A program made the position numbers and the translations under genes. Below the pieces are notes generated by a model. It searched no databases, was not told the origin of the DNA, and saw only the letters and a list, made by a program, of their open reading frames with translations. Positions 17,627 through 27,031 of a DNA stretch of 64,000 nucleotides are shown piece after piece (within the stretch, counting starts at the first letter, position 1; every line of letters begins with the position of its first letter). The stretch is taken from positions 1-64,000 of the forward strand of contig JAHQVM010000119.1 in the NCBI GenBank assembly GCA_019634365.1, given 5' to 3'. The DNA comes from Flavobacteriaceae bacterium. Its GTDB lineage: Bacteria > Bacteroidota > Bacteroidia > Flavobacteriales > Flavobacteriaceae.

Positions 17627-18199
17627 TTACATTCTTGATTTTATGTTCAATTTGCAGAGGCGTATGATCTCAGAAATACGCTTATTGCGCGTTTCTTCCC
17701 TTTTGGCACTGTGCAACCAACTTAAATAACTCTTTCTGTAACCAAAGGAGAAGTTCTGATAATTCTCGAAAGCCAATGGGGAAGCCTTGAAAGCTTTTTT
17801 TAAGTCTTCCGGAATGACTCCGTTTTCCACATCATCCATGGCTGTCCATGTTCCAGTTTGCTTCGCTAATTCGATCATTTTCCATCCACTTTCATGAATG
17901 AGCCCTTCCATTTCCAACGCAACAATGTAGGATTTGTTAAGTTTACTCCAATTGCTTTTTGGGTTTCTCGGACAGAAATATTGCCTTCGCTTGCCGGCTC
18001 CCAAACTTTTAACCGTACTGTCTATCCAGCCAAAACACAGGGCTACCTTAACGGCTTCCTCCCAGCGCATGGTAGGAACACCGGTTTCCAGTTTGTAGAA
18101 GATTAGATAAATTCCCTTGGGATAACGGTCATAGTTCTGTAAGAGCCAATCACGCCATTCCACGTCCCTTGGAAAGTATAGTTCGGGTTTTTCTTCCAT
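17627..18199 (-). CDS. YdeI/OmpD-associated (OmdA) family protein
   Basis: 190 aa, cytoplasmic. It has the full-length YdeI pattern: the N-terminal YF-rich segment, WEEAVKVALCFGWIDS (46-61), RRQYFCPRNPKSNWSKLNK (about 71-89), and the C-terminal YRKSYLSWLHSAKREETRNKR distributed over 153-173. Members are annotated as bacteriocin-protection proteins, but direct evidence is thin. Its ATG overlaps the stop of the M1 peptidase by one base (TAATG), so it is probably co-translated with it. Confidence 0.85.
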   Translation of the reverse strand: MEEKPELYFPRDVEWRDWLLQNYDRYPKGIYLIFYKLETGVPTMRWEEAVKVALCFGWIDSTVKSLGAGKRRQYFCPRNPKSNWSKLNKSYIVALEMEGLIHESGWKMIELAKQTGTWTAMDDVENGVIPEDLKKAFKASPLAFENYQNFSFGYRKSYLSWLHSAKREETRNKRISEIIRLCKLNIKSRM

Positions 18200-19818
18200 T
18201 ATGGATTTACTCGTTCTGAATCTACTAAGAAATCAATTTTTATACTGGCCGCTTTAATGGTTTGGTCAAAGGTTTTCATATTCCATTCGGATTTGGGAAA
18301 AATCCATTCTTCCTTATCATTTATTAGCATGATTACAGGCATATCGAAGTTGTCGATGATATTTGTATACCTAAATTTTAAATCTTTCCCCTCGATGGAA
18401 TATTCAATCTTCGGGATTTGGGTAGTTCTGAGGTATTGCTCCCAGAATTCCGTAAGATCGATCCCAGTTTCTTTGCTCATAAATGCTTCCACTTCTTGGG
18501 AAGAAACGGTTTTGTGGTAGAATTCTTGGTTTATTTTTTTTAGAATACTTCTCCATTTTTTGTCATCTTCCAATAATTGCCTAAGGGTATGAAGAATATT
18601 GGCGCCTTTGTAGTACATGTCGCCACTTCCTTCGTTCCTTACTCCGTAGGTTCCTATGAGAGGGCGATCATTTTGAATGAGCTTGCGGGTTCCTACCACA
18701 TACTCGCTGGATGCCACAGGTCCGAAATGATAATCCAGGTACAAATTTTCGCTATAGGCCGTAAACCCTTCATGAATCCACATATCGGCCACATCTTTGT
18801 TGGTAATGTTATTGGCAAACCATTCATGTCCAGCTTCGTGAATGATAATGAAATCGAATCGCAGTCCCCAGCCCGTATCGCTAAGATCACGCCCTAGGTA
18901 TCCGTTTCCATAACGATTTCCATAGGTAACACTGCTTTGATGTTCCATCCCCAAATAAGGAACTTCCACCAGTTTAAAACTATCCTCGTAAAAGGGGTAG
19001 GGGCCAAACCAATATTCGAAGGCATTCATCATCATAGGAACTTGCTCGAACTGGACTTTCGCACGCTCCAAATTTTCACGAAGTACCCAGTAATCCAAAT
19101 CAAGCGGTCCCTTTAGACCTTCATGTTCTTCAGAAAAGTTAACGTAATCCCCAATATTTACATTCACTCCGTAATTGTTGATAGGGTTCACCACCTTCCA
19201 ATGCCATGTTTTGGTGGTTCCCTGATCTGTGGTTTTTTCAAGCCTTCCATTGCCCACTGCAACTAGATTGGCAGGGGCAGTAATGGCTAAGTCTACTCCT
19301 TTATCCGGTTCGTCTTGGGGATGATCCTTGTTGGGCCACCAGATGCTTGAGCCGATTCCTTGATTGGAGGTGGCGATAAAATGATTGCCCGCACTGTCTT
19401 TTTCCCATGAATAGCCACCATCCCAAGGGGGACGAATGGCCTCTTTTGGAGTGCCGGAAAAGTAAAGTGTGATTTGTCGTGTTTGACCTTCTTTTTGCTT
19501 TTTCAACTTTATGTAATGAATAGCACCTTTTCGCTTTACAGAAAGCTCTTTACCATTTTGGATGGCCTTATCAATCTTCATGGGCTCCTGAAGGTCTATC
19601 TGCATGGTTCTTTTATTATCCAGCACCGTATAGGTTATGGTATTGATTCCCTTTATGGATTTACTTTCGGGGAAAACCTCGACCGATAAATCATAATGCT
19701 GAAGATCCCACCAAGCCCTTTCTGGTGTAATGGATCCCATAAGCCGATCCTGCTCGCTAAAATTCTGTGCACTTATGGAGAATGTAAGAAGTAATAGTAT
19801 GTGCGTTGTCCATTTCAT
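18199..19818 (-). CDS. secreted M1 family (gluzincin) aminopeptidase
   Basis: 539 aa. A signal peptide ends near SAQ (17). The N-terminal beta domain (about 35-225) precedes the catalytic domain, with the substrate motif GMEHQSS (290-296, the variant of GAMEN) and the zinc site H327-E328-x-x-H331 with E350 (HEAGH ... HE). It is shorter than full M1 aminopeptidases, lacking the ERAP1-like C-terminal helical domain, like many Bacteroidota M1 proteins. Expected to trim N-terminal residues from peptides in the periplasm. It lies 18 nt downstream of the M28 peptidase, giving a pair of peptidases in one transcription unit. Confidence 0.92.
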   Translation of the reverse strand: MKWTTHILLLLTFSISAQNFSEQDRLMGSITPERAWWDLQHYDLSVEVFPESKSIKGINTITYTVLDNKRTMQIDLQEPMKIDKAIQNGKELSVKRKGAIHYIKLKKQKEGQTRQITLYFSGTPKEAIRPPWDGGYSWEKDSAGNHFIATSNQGIGSSIWWPNKDHPQDEPDKGVDLAITAPANLVAVGNGRLEKTTDQGTTKTWHWKVVNPINNYGVNVNIGDYVNFSEEHEGLKGPLDLDYWVLRENLERAKVQFEQVPMMMNAFEYWFGPYPFYEDSFKLVEVPYLGMEHQSSVTYGNRYGNGYLGRDLSDTGWGLRFDFIIIHEAGHEWFANNITNKDVADMWIHEGFTAYSENLYLDYHFGPVASSEYVVGTRKLIQNDRPLIGTYGVRNEGSGDMYYKGANILHTLRQLLEDDKKWRSILKKINQEFYHKTVSSQEVEAFMSKETGIDLTEFWEQYLRTTQIPKIEYSIEGKDLKFRYTNIIDNFDMPVIMLINDKEEWIFPKSEWNMKTFDQTIKAASIKIDFLVDSERVNP

Positions 19819-19836
19819 AGATAGCGTTCCAATTTT

Positions 19837-21171
19837 TTAATTTCTGAATGTTCCTTCGGGAAAAGCAACCACACTTTCATGGCCATCCTTGCCAACGGAA
19901 GCGACCCCAAAGAGATAATTATCAATAACAATGCCTTCGAGCGTAAAGGAGGAAACATCGCCCACATACCTGCTATTATCCCATGTTGGTGATGTGGTAT
20001 CCCTCCAATAGATTTTGTATCCGGCGGCACCATTTGCCTTTTCCCAGCGCAATTTGGTAGAGGGTTCTACAATACCACCGATTTCCACGTTTGTGGGTGG
20101 TGGTGGAGCTGAAGCCAAACTTGCCATACTAATGGCATTCACGGCAGTCAGTTTTGCGGCATAATCGAAATTTACGAATTTTAATTTATCACCATATTCG
20201 ATCCCATCTTCCATACGTATATCCTGATGCTGTTGTGTATAATTTTCGTGTGCCTCCATGATCCGAATCCCTGGAAAGCCTACGTCACAGAACGGACGGT
20301 GATGTCCGCCACGACCAAAACGGTCCAGTCTGTAAACGAGCATTGGGTTCATTTCTGGCATATAAGTTTGGGTCGTTTTGTGTACATAACGTGCCAACTG
20401 ACGCGAAATTCCGTCTACCTCACCACCTCTATACCTTCTTCGTCGACGATCGTCTTCCGATTCGGTGGGAGGCACCGGTTCGCTGAAAATTCGGAAATCC
20501 CGGTTGCTTATCACCCCATCAACGCCCGTAATATTTCCAATCATATCATTATTGAGCACGCCAATAATCTCCCAATTGTTCTCTTTGGCGTAATTGGCAA
20601 ATCCCTTACCGCCAAACAGGCCTTGTTCTTCGCCACTAAGCCCCAAATACACGATACTGTTCTCGAACGAATATTGACTTAGAATCCTTGCTGCCTCAAT
20701 GGTTCCGGCCATACCACTGGCATTGTCATTGGCGCCTGGGGAATCATCGGTATAATTGTTAGGATCGCTAACACGGGAATCGATATCACCACTCATGATG
20801 ATATACCGATTAGGGTATTTGGTTCCCTTCTGAACGGCAGCTACATTCACTACCCAAACATCCTTGGTAATGCGTCCGTTGGTGCCCTTGGCAACCAAAT
20901 CCCTTTGGTAGAATACATCCAAACATCCGTTGCAATTATCGGAAACCTTATCGAATTCGGACTTGATCCACCTTCTGGCAGCTCCAATTCCTCTGGTATT
21001 GGATACCGTATCGCTTAGGGTATGACGGGTACCAAAATTAGCCAATATGGTAATGTCTGTTTCGATGCGCTCGGTTGAAACGGCTTCGATGATTTCGTAC
21101 AATTTGGAATCGGTTTGCGCATTTAGCGGAACTAGACAAAGAAAGCCAAGGAAAAGTAGAAAATTCTTCAT
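19837..21171 (-). CDS. secreted M28 family metallopeptidase with fibronectin type III-like tail
   Basis: 444 aa. Signal peptide 1-19. The M28 domain (about 30-340) shows SGDIDSR (127-133), bridging D149 (GANDN), catalytic pair E181-E182 (SGEEQG), LNNDMIGN and the last zinc H in a late loop. The first zinc ligand, usually His in GHxDS, is Asp here (D129). A fibronectin III-like module (about 355-440) ends the protein. Probably an aminopeptidase or carboxypeptidase-like exopeptidase in the periplasm; the ligand change makes activity worth testing. Confidence 0.9.
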   Translation of the reverse strand: MKNFLLFLGFLCLVPLNAQTDSKLYEIIEAVSTERIETDITILANFGTRHTLSDTVSNTRGIGAARRWIKSEFDKVSDNCNGCLDVFYQRDLVAKGTNGRITKDVWVVNVAAVQKGTKYPNRYIIMSGDIDSRVSDPNNYTDDSPGANDNASGMAGTIEAARILSQYSFENSIVYLGLSGEEQGLFGGKGFANYAKENNWEIIGVLNNDMIGNITGVDGVISNRDFRIFSEPVPPTESEDDRRRRRYRGGEVDGISRQLARYVHKTTQTYMPEMNPMLVYRLDRFGRGGHHRPFCDVGFPGIRIMEAHENYTQQHQDIRMEDGIEYGDKLKFVNFDYAAKLTAVNAISMASLASAPPPPTNVEIGGIVEPSTKLRWEKANGAAGYKIYWRDTTSPTWDNSRYVGDVSSFTLEGIVIDNYLFGVASVGKDGHESVVAFPEGTFRN

Positions 21172-21215
21172 GGTGTATCAAATTCACTAAAATTAGTAAA
21201 AATTACAGCACCATA

Positions 21216-21668
21216 TTATTCTCGCACGAGAACTATGGTCTCTGGATATGGCATGGATATCAAATCGCCATTATGTCGCAACGAATCCAGGGTATATACC
21301 AAGCAGCAGGTTGTTTCACGGGTAGAATAATCGAACCTCAAGGTGTCTACTTCATCCGTGTCTAGCTCTAGGAAATAAGTTCCGCCACTTAGAATACTAT
21401 CAAATCGGATTAGCAAACGGTTATCGGTTTCAGACGATAAGGTTCTGATATATTGGGTTGAGGTAGGGTTGTATAATTTAAAAGAGTCCCTTACAAATAC
21501 AGTATTAATCAAAGGATTTCCGTTAGGATCCTGATAGTCTAACAATACAGAATTTGGAGGACAGAGGACGGCAGAACAATCTGGAAATTTATCTTCTTCT
21601 CCTTCACAACTCAAAAGGAGTGTGAGGGAAACCAAAAGGGTAAGGGAAAAACGTCGTAGCAAGTTCAT
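21216..21668 (-). CDS. hypothetical lipoprotein
   Basis: 150 aa. The lipobox LLLSC ends at C21. The rest is a predicted beta-rich domain with a conserved-looking cysteine pair (PDCSAVLCPPNSVLLDYQD at 29-47, and TTCCLVYTLDSL late). I do not recognise a family with certainty; it resembles short Flavobacteriia lipoproteins of unknown role. It starts one base after the TolB/NTF2 gene and should be co-expressed with it. Confidence 0.75.
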   Translation of the reverse strand: MNLLRRFSLTLLVSLTLLLSCEGEEDKFPDCSAVLCPPNSVLLDYQDPNGNPLINTVFVRDSFKLYNPTSTQYIRTLSSETDNRLLIRFDSILSGGTYFLELDTDEVDTLRFDYSTRETTCCLVYTLDSLRHNGDLISMPYPETIVLVRE

Positions 21669-21669
21669 G

Positions 21670-23193
21670 CTATTGAATAAATGTAACTTTCGAAATCAAA
21701 CCATTTTCTACTTCGTAAATCGCAATGGCAGCATAATTCTGCCCATTAATGGTTAAGAATTCTTCGTCGATGACCTTATTACCGATGACAATCCTATTTT
21801 TAATGGTGCAGTTTAAATCTGGGGTAGATTCAAAGAACTTACCGTAGTTCTCCTTCATGGAAGTTTGCCCTTCGGACATAAATCGCTGTGGAAAAGAATA
21901 GAGTTTAATATCCTCGGAATACGTAGCCATGAACCCATCAATATCCCGGGCATTGTAAGCTTTCAGTTGTTTATCCACGATAACCGTTGGATCTTCCGTG
22001 GTTTTTCTATTGTGTATAAACGTCATGGACTGAATGCTCCCAGCCCCTGTCTCGTATATGGTCGCTTGATGAAAGGTGTCGTTATTTACAGTTCCCGTTT
22101 CTTCATCGACTACGATATTTTGGTAGACCATTCTATTGACAACCTTCACAGTTAAGTTTGAGTTGTTGTTCATGAACTGTTCGTAACCAGCGCGCATGGT
22201 GGATCTACCCACTGAAGTAGTGTCAGCGGGAAAATTGCGAACTACCACATCCTCTGAAAAAGCATTGGCAAAATCATCCAAACGCCCTTCATTGTAGGGG
22301 GCAATATGGGACTGTACTATTTCACCGGGCAAGAGCCCTTCAGCAGCCAGAGCTAATTTTTTACCCGAAGGACTCACGGCCATTCGTGTAATATTTTCGA
22401 TCTTATAGTTGGAGAGATCGGCTACTTGTTTCCAGTCTCCATTTCCAAACAGATCGTATAGAAAAAGTTTGTTGCCACTACCAATTAGGAGTTTGGCACC
22501 ATCTAACCAAATGTGGTCTTGAACACCAATGGGAAGCTGGGTCACAAAAAAACTCTCCCTACTTTCCATGTCCAATTGATAGATGTCCCAATTTCCTTCT
22601 TCGTTTAATGAGGTGTAACTCATGGCATTGGTTGCGGGAACTTTATGGATAGAGCGTCCAGAGCTTTCCAAAATGGTGTCACTTGTCTGCGAAGGAATGT
22701 CACTAATCACCAAATCCAATCGATCTCCGGCCAAAACGGAGCTCAACAAGGTATTTTCATCGTAGTGTGCATAATAGGCAACCCGCAGGTCCTTGATGTA
22801 TTCTTCTGGCTCCTTTTCAGTTTGATAACGATATAGGCGTTGTTTTCCATCGGGATCGAGGCGAACTGCCGATAATCCTTTTGTATCCGCTATGGGTTGT
22901 GGTGAATATTCGCCTCCTTCGGTAGCAGGGAATAGCCAAGTTCCTCTTTTGGAATTGGGATCGTATAAGGCAATATCGGTTTGATTGTTGCGCGTCTTGG
23001 CGAGTAGCAAATAACCCTCAGGGGTAAAGAAGGGTTGGTTATCGTAACCCTTGTTATTGGTTATGTTTTCGAAATTTGAAACTTTGAATGATTCTTCCGA
23101 AAATGAAAGATCCATTACAAACACTTCGGTATTCACTTGTCCCAAAGCCGTGAAGGCCCAAAGACCGTAGAAAATGGCAATTACATGTTTCAA
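21670..23193 (-). CDS. secreted TolB-like propeller fused to two NTF2/SnoaL-like domains
   Basis: 507 aa. A signal peptide (1-19) is followed by a TolB/WD40-like propeller (about 35-285; repeats such as LLAKTRNNQTDIALYDPNSK and NWDIYQLDMESRE), then two tandem NTF2-like domains (about 290-393 and 400-507). The two repeat the same core (MRAGYEQFMNN...VVNRMVYQNIVVDEE versus MKENYGKFFES...IKNRIVIGNKVIDEE), so the second arose by duplication. NTF2-like domains of this kind (nuclear transport factor 2 family proteins) range from ketosteroid isomerase-like enzymes to binding modules; no catalytic Asp/Tyr set can be assigned. The neighbours suggest an envelope role. Confidence 0.85.
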   Translation of the reverse strand: MKHVIAIFYGLWAFTALGQVNTEVFVMDLSFSEESFKVSNFENITNNKGYDNQPFFTPEGYLLLAKTRNNQTDIALYDPNSKRGTWLFPATEGGEYSPQPIADTKGLSAVRLDPDGKQRLYRYQTEKEPEEYIKDLRVAYYAHYDENTLLSSVLAGDRLDLVISDIPSQTSDTILESSGRSIHKVPATNAMSYTSLNEEGNWDIYQLDMESRESFFVTQLPIGVQDHIWLDGAKLLIGSGNKLFLYDLFGNGDWKQVADLSNYKIENITRMAVSPSGKKLALAAEGLLPGEIVQSHIAPYNEGRLDDFANAFSEDVVVRNFPADTTSVGRSTMRAGYEQFMNNNSNLTVKVVNRMVYQNIVVDEETGTVNNDTFHQATIYETGAGSIQSMTFIHNRKTTEDPTVIVDKQLKAYNARDIDGFMATYSEDIKLYSFPQRFMSEGQTSMKENYGKFFESTPDLNCTIKNRIVIGNKVIDEEFLTINGQNYAAIAIYEVENGLISKVTFIQ

Positions 23194-23208
23194 TGGACCT
23201 CTCCTAAT

Positions 23209-24933
23209 TTATTTCCGCTTCTTGCGAATAATTTTTCTTCTTTTCTTCTTTCGTTGTCCGATAAAATCGATTTCAATAATGTAGGATCCCTCCGCTAAAT
23301 CAACACTACTAAGATCTATCGAGCTAATACCGGATGCCGTAAACTGCGTTGTGAATACGATACGCCCCTGCAAGTCATAAATAGTGATTTTGGTTGCAGT
23401 TCCGGAGCTTAACCCTTTAATAAAAAGGGTATCAGTGAAAGGATTAGGGAAAAAGGTAAGGTCATCTGGCCGCACATCGGCTACATCCAGAATAGCTTCA
23501 TTTTCATATAAAATAACGACATCTTCCAGTTCGTCTACCAAAGTAATATCAAGTGCTCCGTCATTATTACGATCATGTAAAATCGCGCAAGATCCAGCTT
23601 GCACCGCATCATACGTAATAGGATTGGCAAAATTTCCACCACCGATATTTTCGTACAAGGTAAAATCTGCTGTACCAAAATTACTGGCTATAAAATCCAG
23701 ATCTTCATCTCCATCGATATCACCCACATCTATAGCTAAAGAAAAATTACCCACTGCATATTCATTTGATACTGTTAGGTGGCCTGTTCCATCTCCTAAG
23801 AGAATACTCACCTCTCCCGAAGAGGAATTTACAGAAACGATATCAACGTTTCCGTCATTGTCCATATCACCGGCTGTTAGCATCCACGGTGATCCGGAAA
23901 TGGAGACAACGTCCGTTTCGGTGAAATTTCCCTGACCATCATTCAGAAGCGTAAGCACATTACTGCTATTAAAGCCTCCAATGGCCAAATCTTGGATTCC
24001 ATCGTTATTCAAATCTATGGCAGCTATGGATGTTTCACCATTAATGCTGGAATCTGTAGTTATAGGTGCATTAAAGTTTCCTGTACCATCGTTAATCAGG
24101 ATGGAGTAGGTACTAGAAGTCCTGTTGGCTGTTGCCAGGTCGTCCCAACCGTCGCCATTTACATCGATCACAGCGATACCGCGAATCCCGAGATCGGCAT
24201 CATAAACCACTTCAGAATTGAACAGGTTGGCATCATTGCCCATAAAAACACTCACATTGTCATTTTGAATATTCCCTATGGCTACATCGATCATACCGTC
24301 ATGGTCAAAATCGGATCCTTCGTTCGTGCTTGGCTTATTTCCATTGGGCATTGCGAAAGAAGTAAAATCATCATACCCACCTTCTCCATCATTTAGAAAA
24401 ACGCGGATGTCATCGGAGTTCTCATTGACAACTACCAAGTCCGTGGACTCGTCATTGTTTACATCACCGGCATAAGCACCATAGCATTGAATAAAAGTTT
24501 CACCTGCTTCCCTCACAGAAAATTGATCAACCAAAGTTTGGTTTAGGGTGCCCGGCAATGTCTTTATCCAATAATTGTAAGCGTAGCCATTATCCAAAGC
24601 ATCGCCATTATCATTTTCTATTGCCTTAGTAAGCCGTACAGTGATCCATTCACCATAAAAGAAATTACGTTGTGGAGTAAATGTAACTTCGGTGTTACTG
24701 GCATTCAGACTAAGGGTTCCATCCATAGGTCCAGACCAGCGGCCAAAAACCATAAAGGAGTCTGAATTTACCGTCGCTGGGTTCAATGCCTGATCGAACG
24801 AAATTACGATGGGTGCTCCCGGTTCTGAAGCCATAGTTTGTCTGTTAGGGGTCATTTCTTGCACGAGTGGTGATTGTGCAAAACCCAAAGAGGCTAACAA
24901 ACAGAGTGTTAGGGTGCTAGTAAAAAATTTCAT
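23209..24933 (-). CDS. secreted VCBS/FG-GAP repeat protein with T9SS sorting domain
   Basis: 574 aa. Signal peptide 1-19. An SbsA-type Ig-like domain (about 22-128) is followed by FG-GAP/VCBS calcium-binding repeats (about 145-465; D-x-D-x-D-G loops such as VDINGDGWDDLAT and GDMDNDGNVDIVS) forming an integrin-like propeller, then a type A sorting domain starting at FFPNPFTD. The C-terminus carries an unusual tail after the sorting-domain strand: GQRKKKRRKIIRKKRK, far more basic than the normal short Lys-rich ending. Likely a surface or secreted adhesion or binding protein. A 10-bp inverted repeat lies upstream at 25012-25036. Confidence 0.9.
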   Translation of the reverse strand: MKFFTSTLTLCLLASLGFAQSPLVQEMTPNRQTMASEPGAPIVISFDQALNPATVNSDSFMVFGRWSGPMDGTLSLNASNTEVTFTPQRNFFYGEWITVRLTKAIENDNGDALDNGYAYNYWIKTLPGTLNQTLVDQFSVREAGETFIQCYGAYAGDVNNDESTDLVVVNENSDDIRVFLNDGEGGYDDFTSFAMPNGNKPSTNEGSDFDHDGMIDVAIGNIQNDNVSVFMGNDANLFNSEVVYDADLGIRGIAVIDVNGDGWDDLATANRTSSTYSILINDGTGNFNAPITTDSSINGETSIAAIDLNNDGIQDLAIGGFNSSNVLTLLNDGQGNFTETDVVSISGSPWMLTAGDMDNDGNVDIVSVNSSSGEVSILLGDGTGHLTVSNEYAVGNFSLAIDVGDIDGDEDLDFIASNFGTADFTLYENIGGGNFANPITYDAVQAGSCAILHDRNNDGALDITLVDELEDVVILYENEAILDVADVRPDDLTFFPNPFTDTLFIKGLSSGTATKITIYDLQGRIVFTTQFTASGISSIDLSSVDLAEGSYIIEIDFIGQRKKKRRKIIRKKRK

Positions 24934-25011
24934 AGGGATAATTTTTTAGCAATTTACAAAAAAAGTGATTAAAAGGAGAATTTAACTTGCCTTGAAAACC
25001 CCAGTAATTAC

Positions 25012-25036
25012 TAGGGTTTTAAATCCTAAAACCCTA
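25012..25036. repeat. perfect 10-bp inverted repeat, 5-nt loop
   Basis: TAGGGTTTTA (25012-25021), AATCC, then TAAAACCCTA (25027-25036). It lies between the VCBS-repeat gene start (24933) and the fad terminator. There is no T tract on either side, so it is not a simple terminator. An operator or mRNA leader hairpin for the VCBS gene is possible. Confidence 0.5.
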
Positions 25037-25106
25037 TCGATTTAGTAGTTAATAGTCAGATTCAAGACAATTTCCTTACGAATTGGGAAATGATACCATA
25101 AGATTG

Positions 25107-25140
25107 AAAAAAAAAACCGCCCCCAGAAATGGAGGCGGTA
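25107..25140 (-). terminator. terminator of the fad operon
   Basis: On the minus strand ACCGCC and flanking bases pair with GGCGGT (arms near 25139-25132 and 25123-25116), followed by ten Ts. It lies about 50 nt after the fadE stop codon. Confidence 0.88.
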
Positions 25141-25189
25141 TTCAACTAACTAACCAAGATTCAAAATTGAAGATATTTGAATCTTTTCT

Positions 25190-27001
25190 TTAAAACGGAT
25201 ACGTATTCTCCGCTGTTACTTTGTCTGCTATTTGATTACGAAGCGCTACTACATTCGGCATGTTCTGGTACTTCGTGAAACGCTTCAGTCCCATAAGCAT
25301 CATGCGTTGTTCGTCACCTTCTGCAAAGGAAATGATTCCTTCTTTGGCTTTTTTCACAATGATATCTACTGCGTTGTATAAATACAACTGGGTCATTGCC
25401 AATTGAGATTGTTGCGCATCTTCACCGTAACGCTTGATGTTCTTCTCTGTACGCAAGATAGCACTTTCTGCCATATATATTTCAATCAGAATATCGCTGG
25501 CAGCCATTAAAAGTTGTTGGTGTTCTTCGAGAGCTGGGCCATATTTCTGAACGGCACTTCCTGCCACCATGAGGAAAACCTTCTTTAGTTTGGCCAGAAT
25601 GGCTTTTTCTTCTGAAAGCACTTCCGAATAATCCGGTGTTTCGAAAGATGGGATCGCCATCAGCTCATTCGCTACTGCCATAGCAGGCTCAAGTAGATTA
25701 ACATGTCCTTTCATGGCCTTCTTCACCAACATCCCAACGGCCAACATACGATTAATTTCATTGGTTCCTTCATAGATTCGGGAAATACGGGCATCTCTCC
25801 AGGCCGCTTCCATCGGTGTATCTGCGCTAAAGCCCATTCCTCCGAAGATCTGAATTCCTTCATCCGAGCAATTCTGAATGTCTTCGGAAACAGCTACCTT
25901 TAATATGGAACATTCGATTGCATATTCCTCAACACCCTTCAGCTCGGCTTCTTGATGTGTATTTCCTTCACTTGTTCGTATGTTGATCCGGTCCTCAATG
26001 TTTTTGGCTGCCCTGTAGCAAGCACTTTCACCCACATAAGCACTGGTAGCCATTTCGGCTATCTTGGCCTTTATGGCTCCAAATTTGGCAATTGGGGTTT
26101 TGAACTGAATACGCTCATTGGCATATTTCACGGACCCATCGATCACACGACGTTGTGCGTCCAGACAAGCCGCAGCCAACTTAATTCGCCCTACATTTAA
26201 GGCATTCATGGCAATTTTGAATCCATTTCCTCTTTCAGAAAGCATATTCTCCACAGGGACCTTCGTTTCACTGAAGAAAACCTGACGGGTAGAGGAGGAG
26301 TGAATCCCCAATTTATTCTCTTCTTCTCCGAGGGAAATACCGTTTTCCGGATCGTTTTCAACGATAAACCCAGTAATGTTTTTATCATCTTCGATACGTG
26401 CGAAAACGATAAAAATATCACAGAAGCCCGCGTTGGAAATCCACATTTTCTGTCCACTAATGCTATAGTATTTACCGTCTTCGGAAAGTACGGCTTTTGT
26501 TTTGCCACTGTTGGCATCACTTCCAGCTCCCGGTTCGGTTAAGCAATAGGCGCCAAACCATTCGCCGCTGGCCAATTTTGGCACGTACTTCTGACGCTGT
26601 TCTTCGGTTCCGTACAAAGTAATGGGCATGGTTCCAATTCCTGTGTGCGCTCCAAAAGCTGTGGCGATAGAGCCGGTTGCACCAGAGATATAATCGCAAA
26701 CCAACATGGTGGTTACAAATCCCATTCCCAATCCGCCATAGGCTTCTGGGACAGCGATTCCCAATAGTCCCATTTCTCCTGCTTTGCGCATGACCTCTTC
26801 GGTAAGCGCATAGTCTTTCTTCTCGAAGCGTTCCTTGTGTGGCCAAATTTCACGGTCTACGAATTCCTTTACGGATTCCTTCATCATTTTCTGCTCTTCC
26901 GAAAAGTCCTCGGGTGTAAATACATCTTCACAAGGGGTTTCCGTTACCAAGAATTGACCTCCCCTTAGGATGTTCTCTTTTATGTTATCTAATGTTTCCA
27001 T
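25190..27001 (-). CDS. fadE: acyl-CoA dehydrogenase, FadE type
   Basis: 603 aa, longer than short-chain enzymes because of an extra C-terminal helical region (about 440-600), as in the Bacillus FadE/VLCAD-like group. Acyl-CoA dehydrogenase segments are visible: the N-terminal helical domain (30-145), the FAD-binding middle domain with EPGAGSDANSG, and a C-terminal domain with RIYEGTNEINRM carrying the catalytic Glu. It catalyses the first, FAD-dependent oxidation of acyl-CoA to enoyl-CoA, passing electrons to ETF. It is the last gene of the marR-fadN-fadA-fadE operon, 30 nt after fadA. Confidence 0.93.
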   Translation of the reverse strand: METLDNIKENILRGGQFLVTETPCEDVFTPEDFSEEQKMMKESVKEFVDREIWPHKERFEKKDYALTEEVMRKAGEMGLLGIAVPEAYGGLGMGFVTTMLVCDYISGATGSIATAFGAHTGIGTMPITLYGTEEQRQKYVPKLASGEWFGAYCLTEPGAGSDANSGKTKAVLSEDGKYYSISGQKMWISNAGFCDIFIVFARIEDDKNITGFIVENDPENGISLGEEENKLGIHSSSTRQVFFSETKVPVENMLSERGNGFKIAMNALNVGRIKLAAACLDAQRRVIDGSVKYANERIQFKTPIAKFGAIKAKIAEMATSAYVGESACYRAAKNIEDRINIRTSEGNTHQEAELKGVEEYAIECSILKVAVSEDIQNCSDEGIQIFGGMGFSADTPMEAAWRDARISRIYEGTNEINRMLAVGMLVKKAMKGHVNLLEPAMAVANELMAIPSFETPDYSEVLSEEKAILAKLKKVFLMVAGSAVQKYGPALEEHQQLLMAASDILIEIYMAESAILRTEKNIKRYGEDAQQSQLAMTQLYLYNAVDIIVKKAKEGIISFAEGDEQRMMLMGLKRFTKYQNMPNVVALRNQIADKVTAENTYPF

Positions 27002-27031
27002 GATTATATATGCTCTAAGATCTTACGTGTA

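Noticed and set aside
23384-23935. 183-aa plus-strand open frame opposite the VCBS-repeat gene
   Set aside because: The translation is Ser/Pro/Lys-rich and low in information, as expected for the antisense of Asp/Gly-rich calcium-binding repeats.
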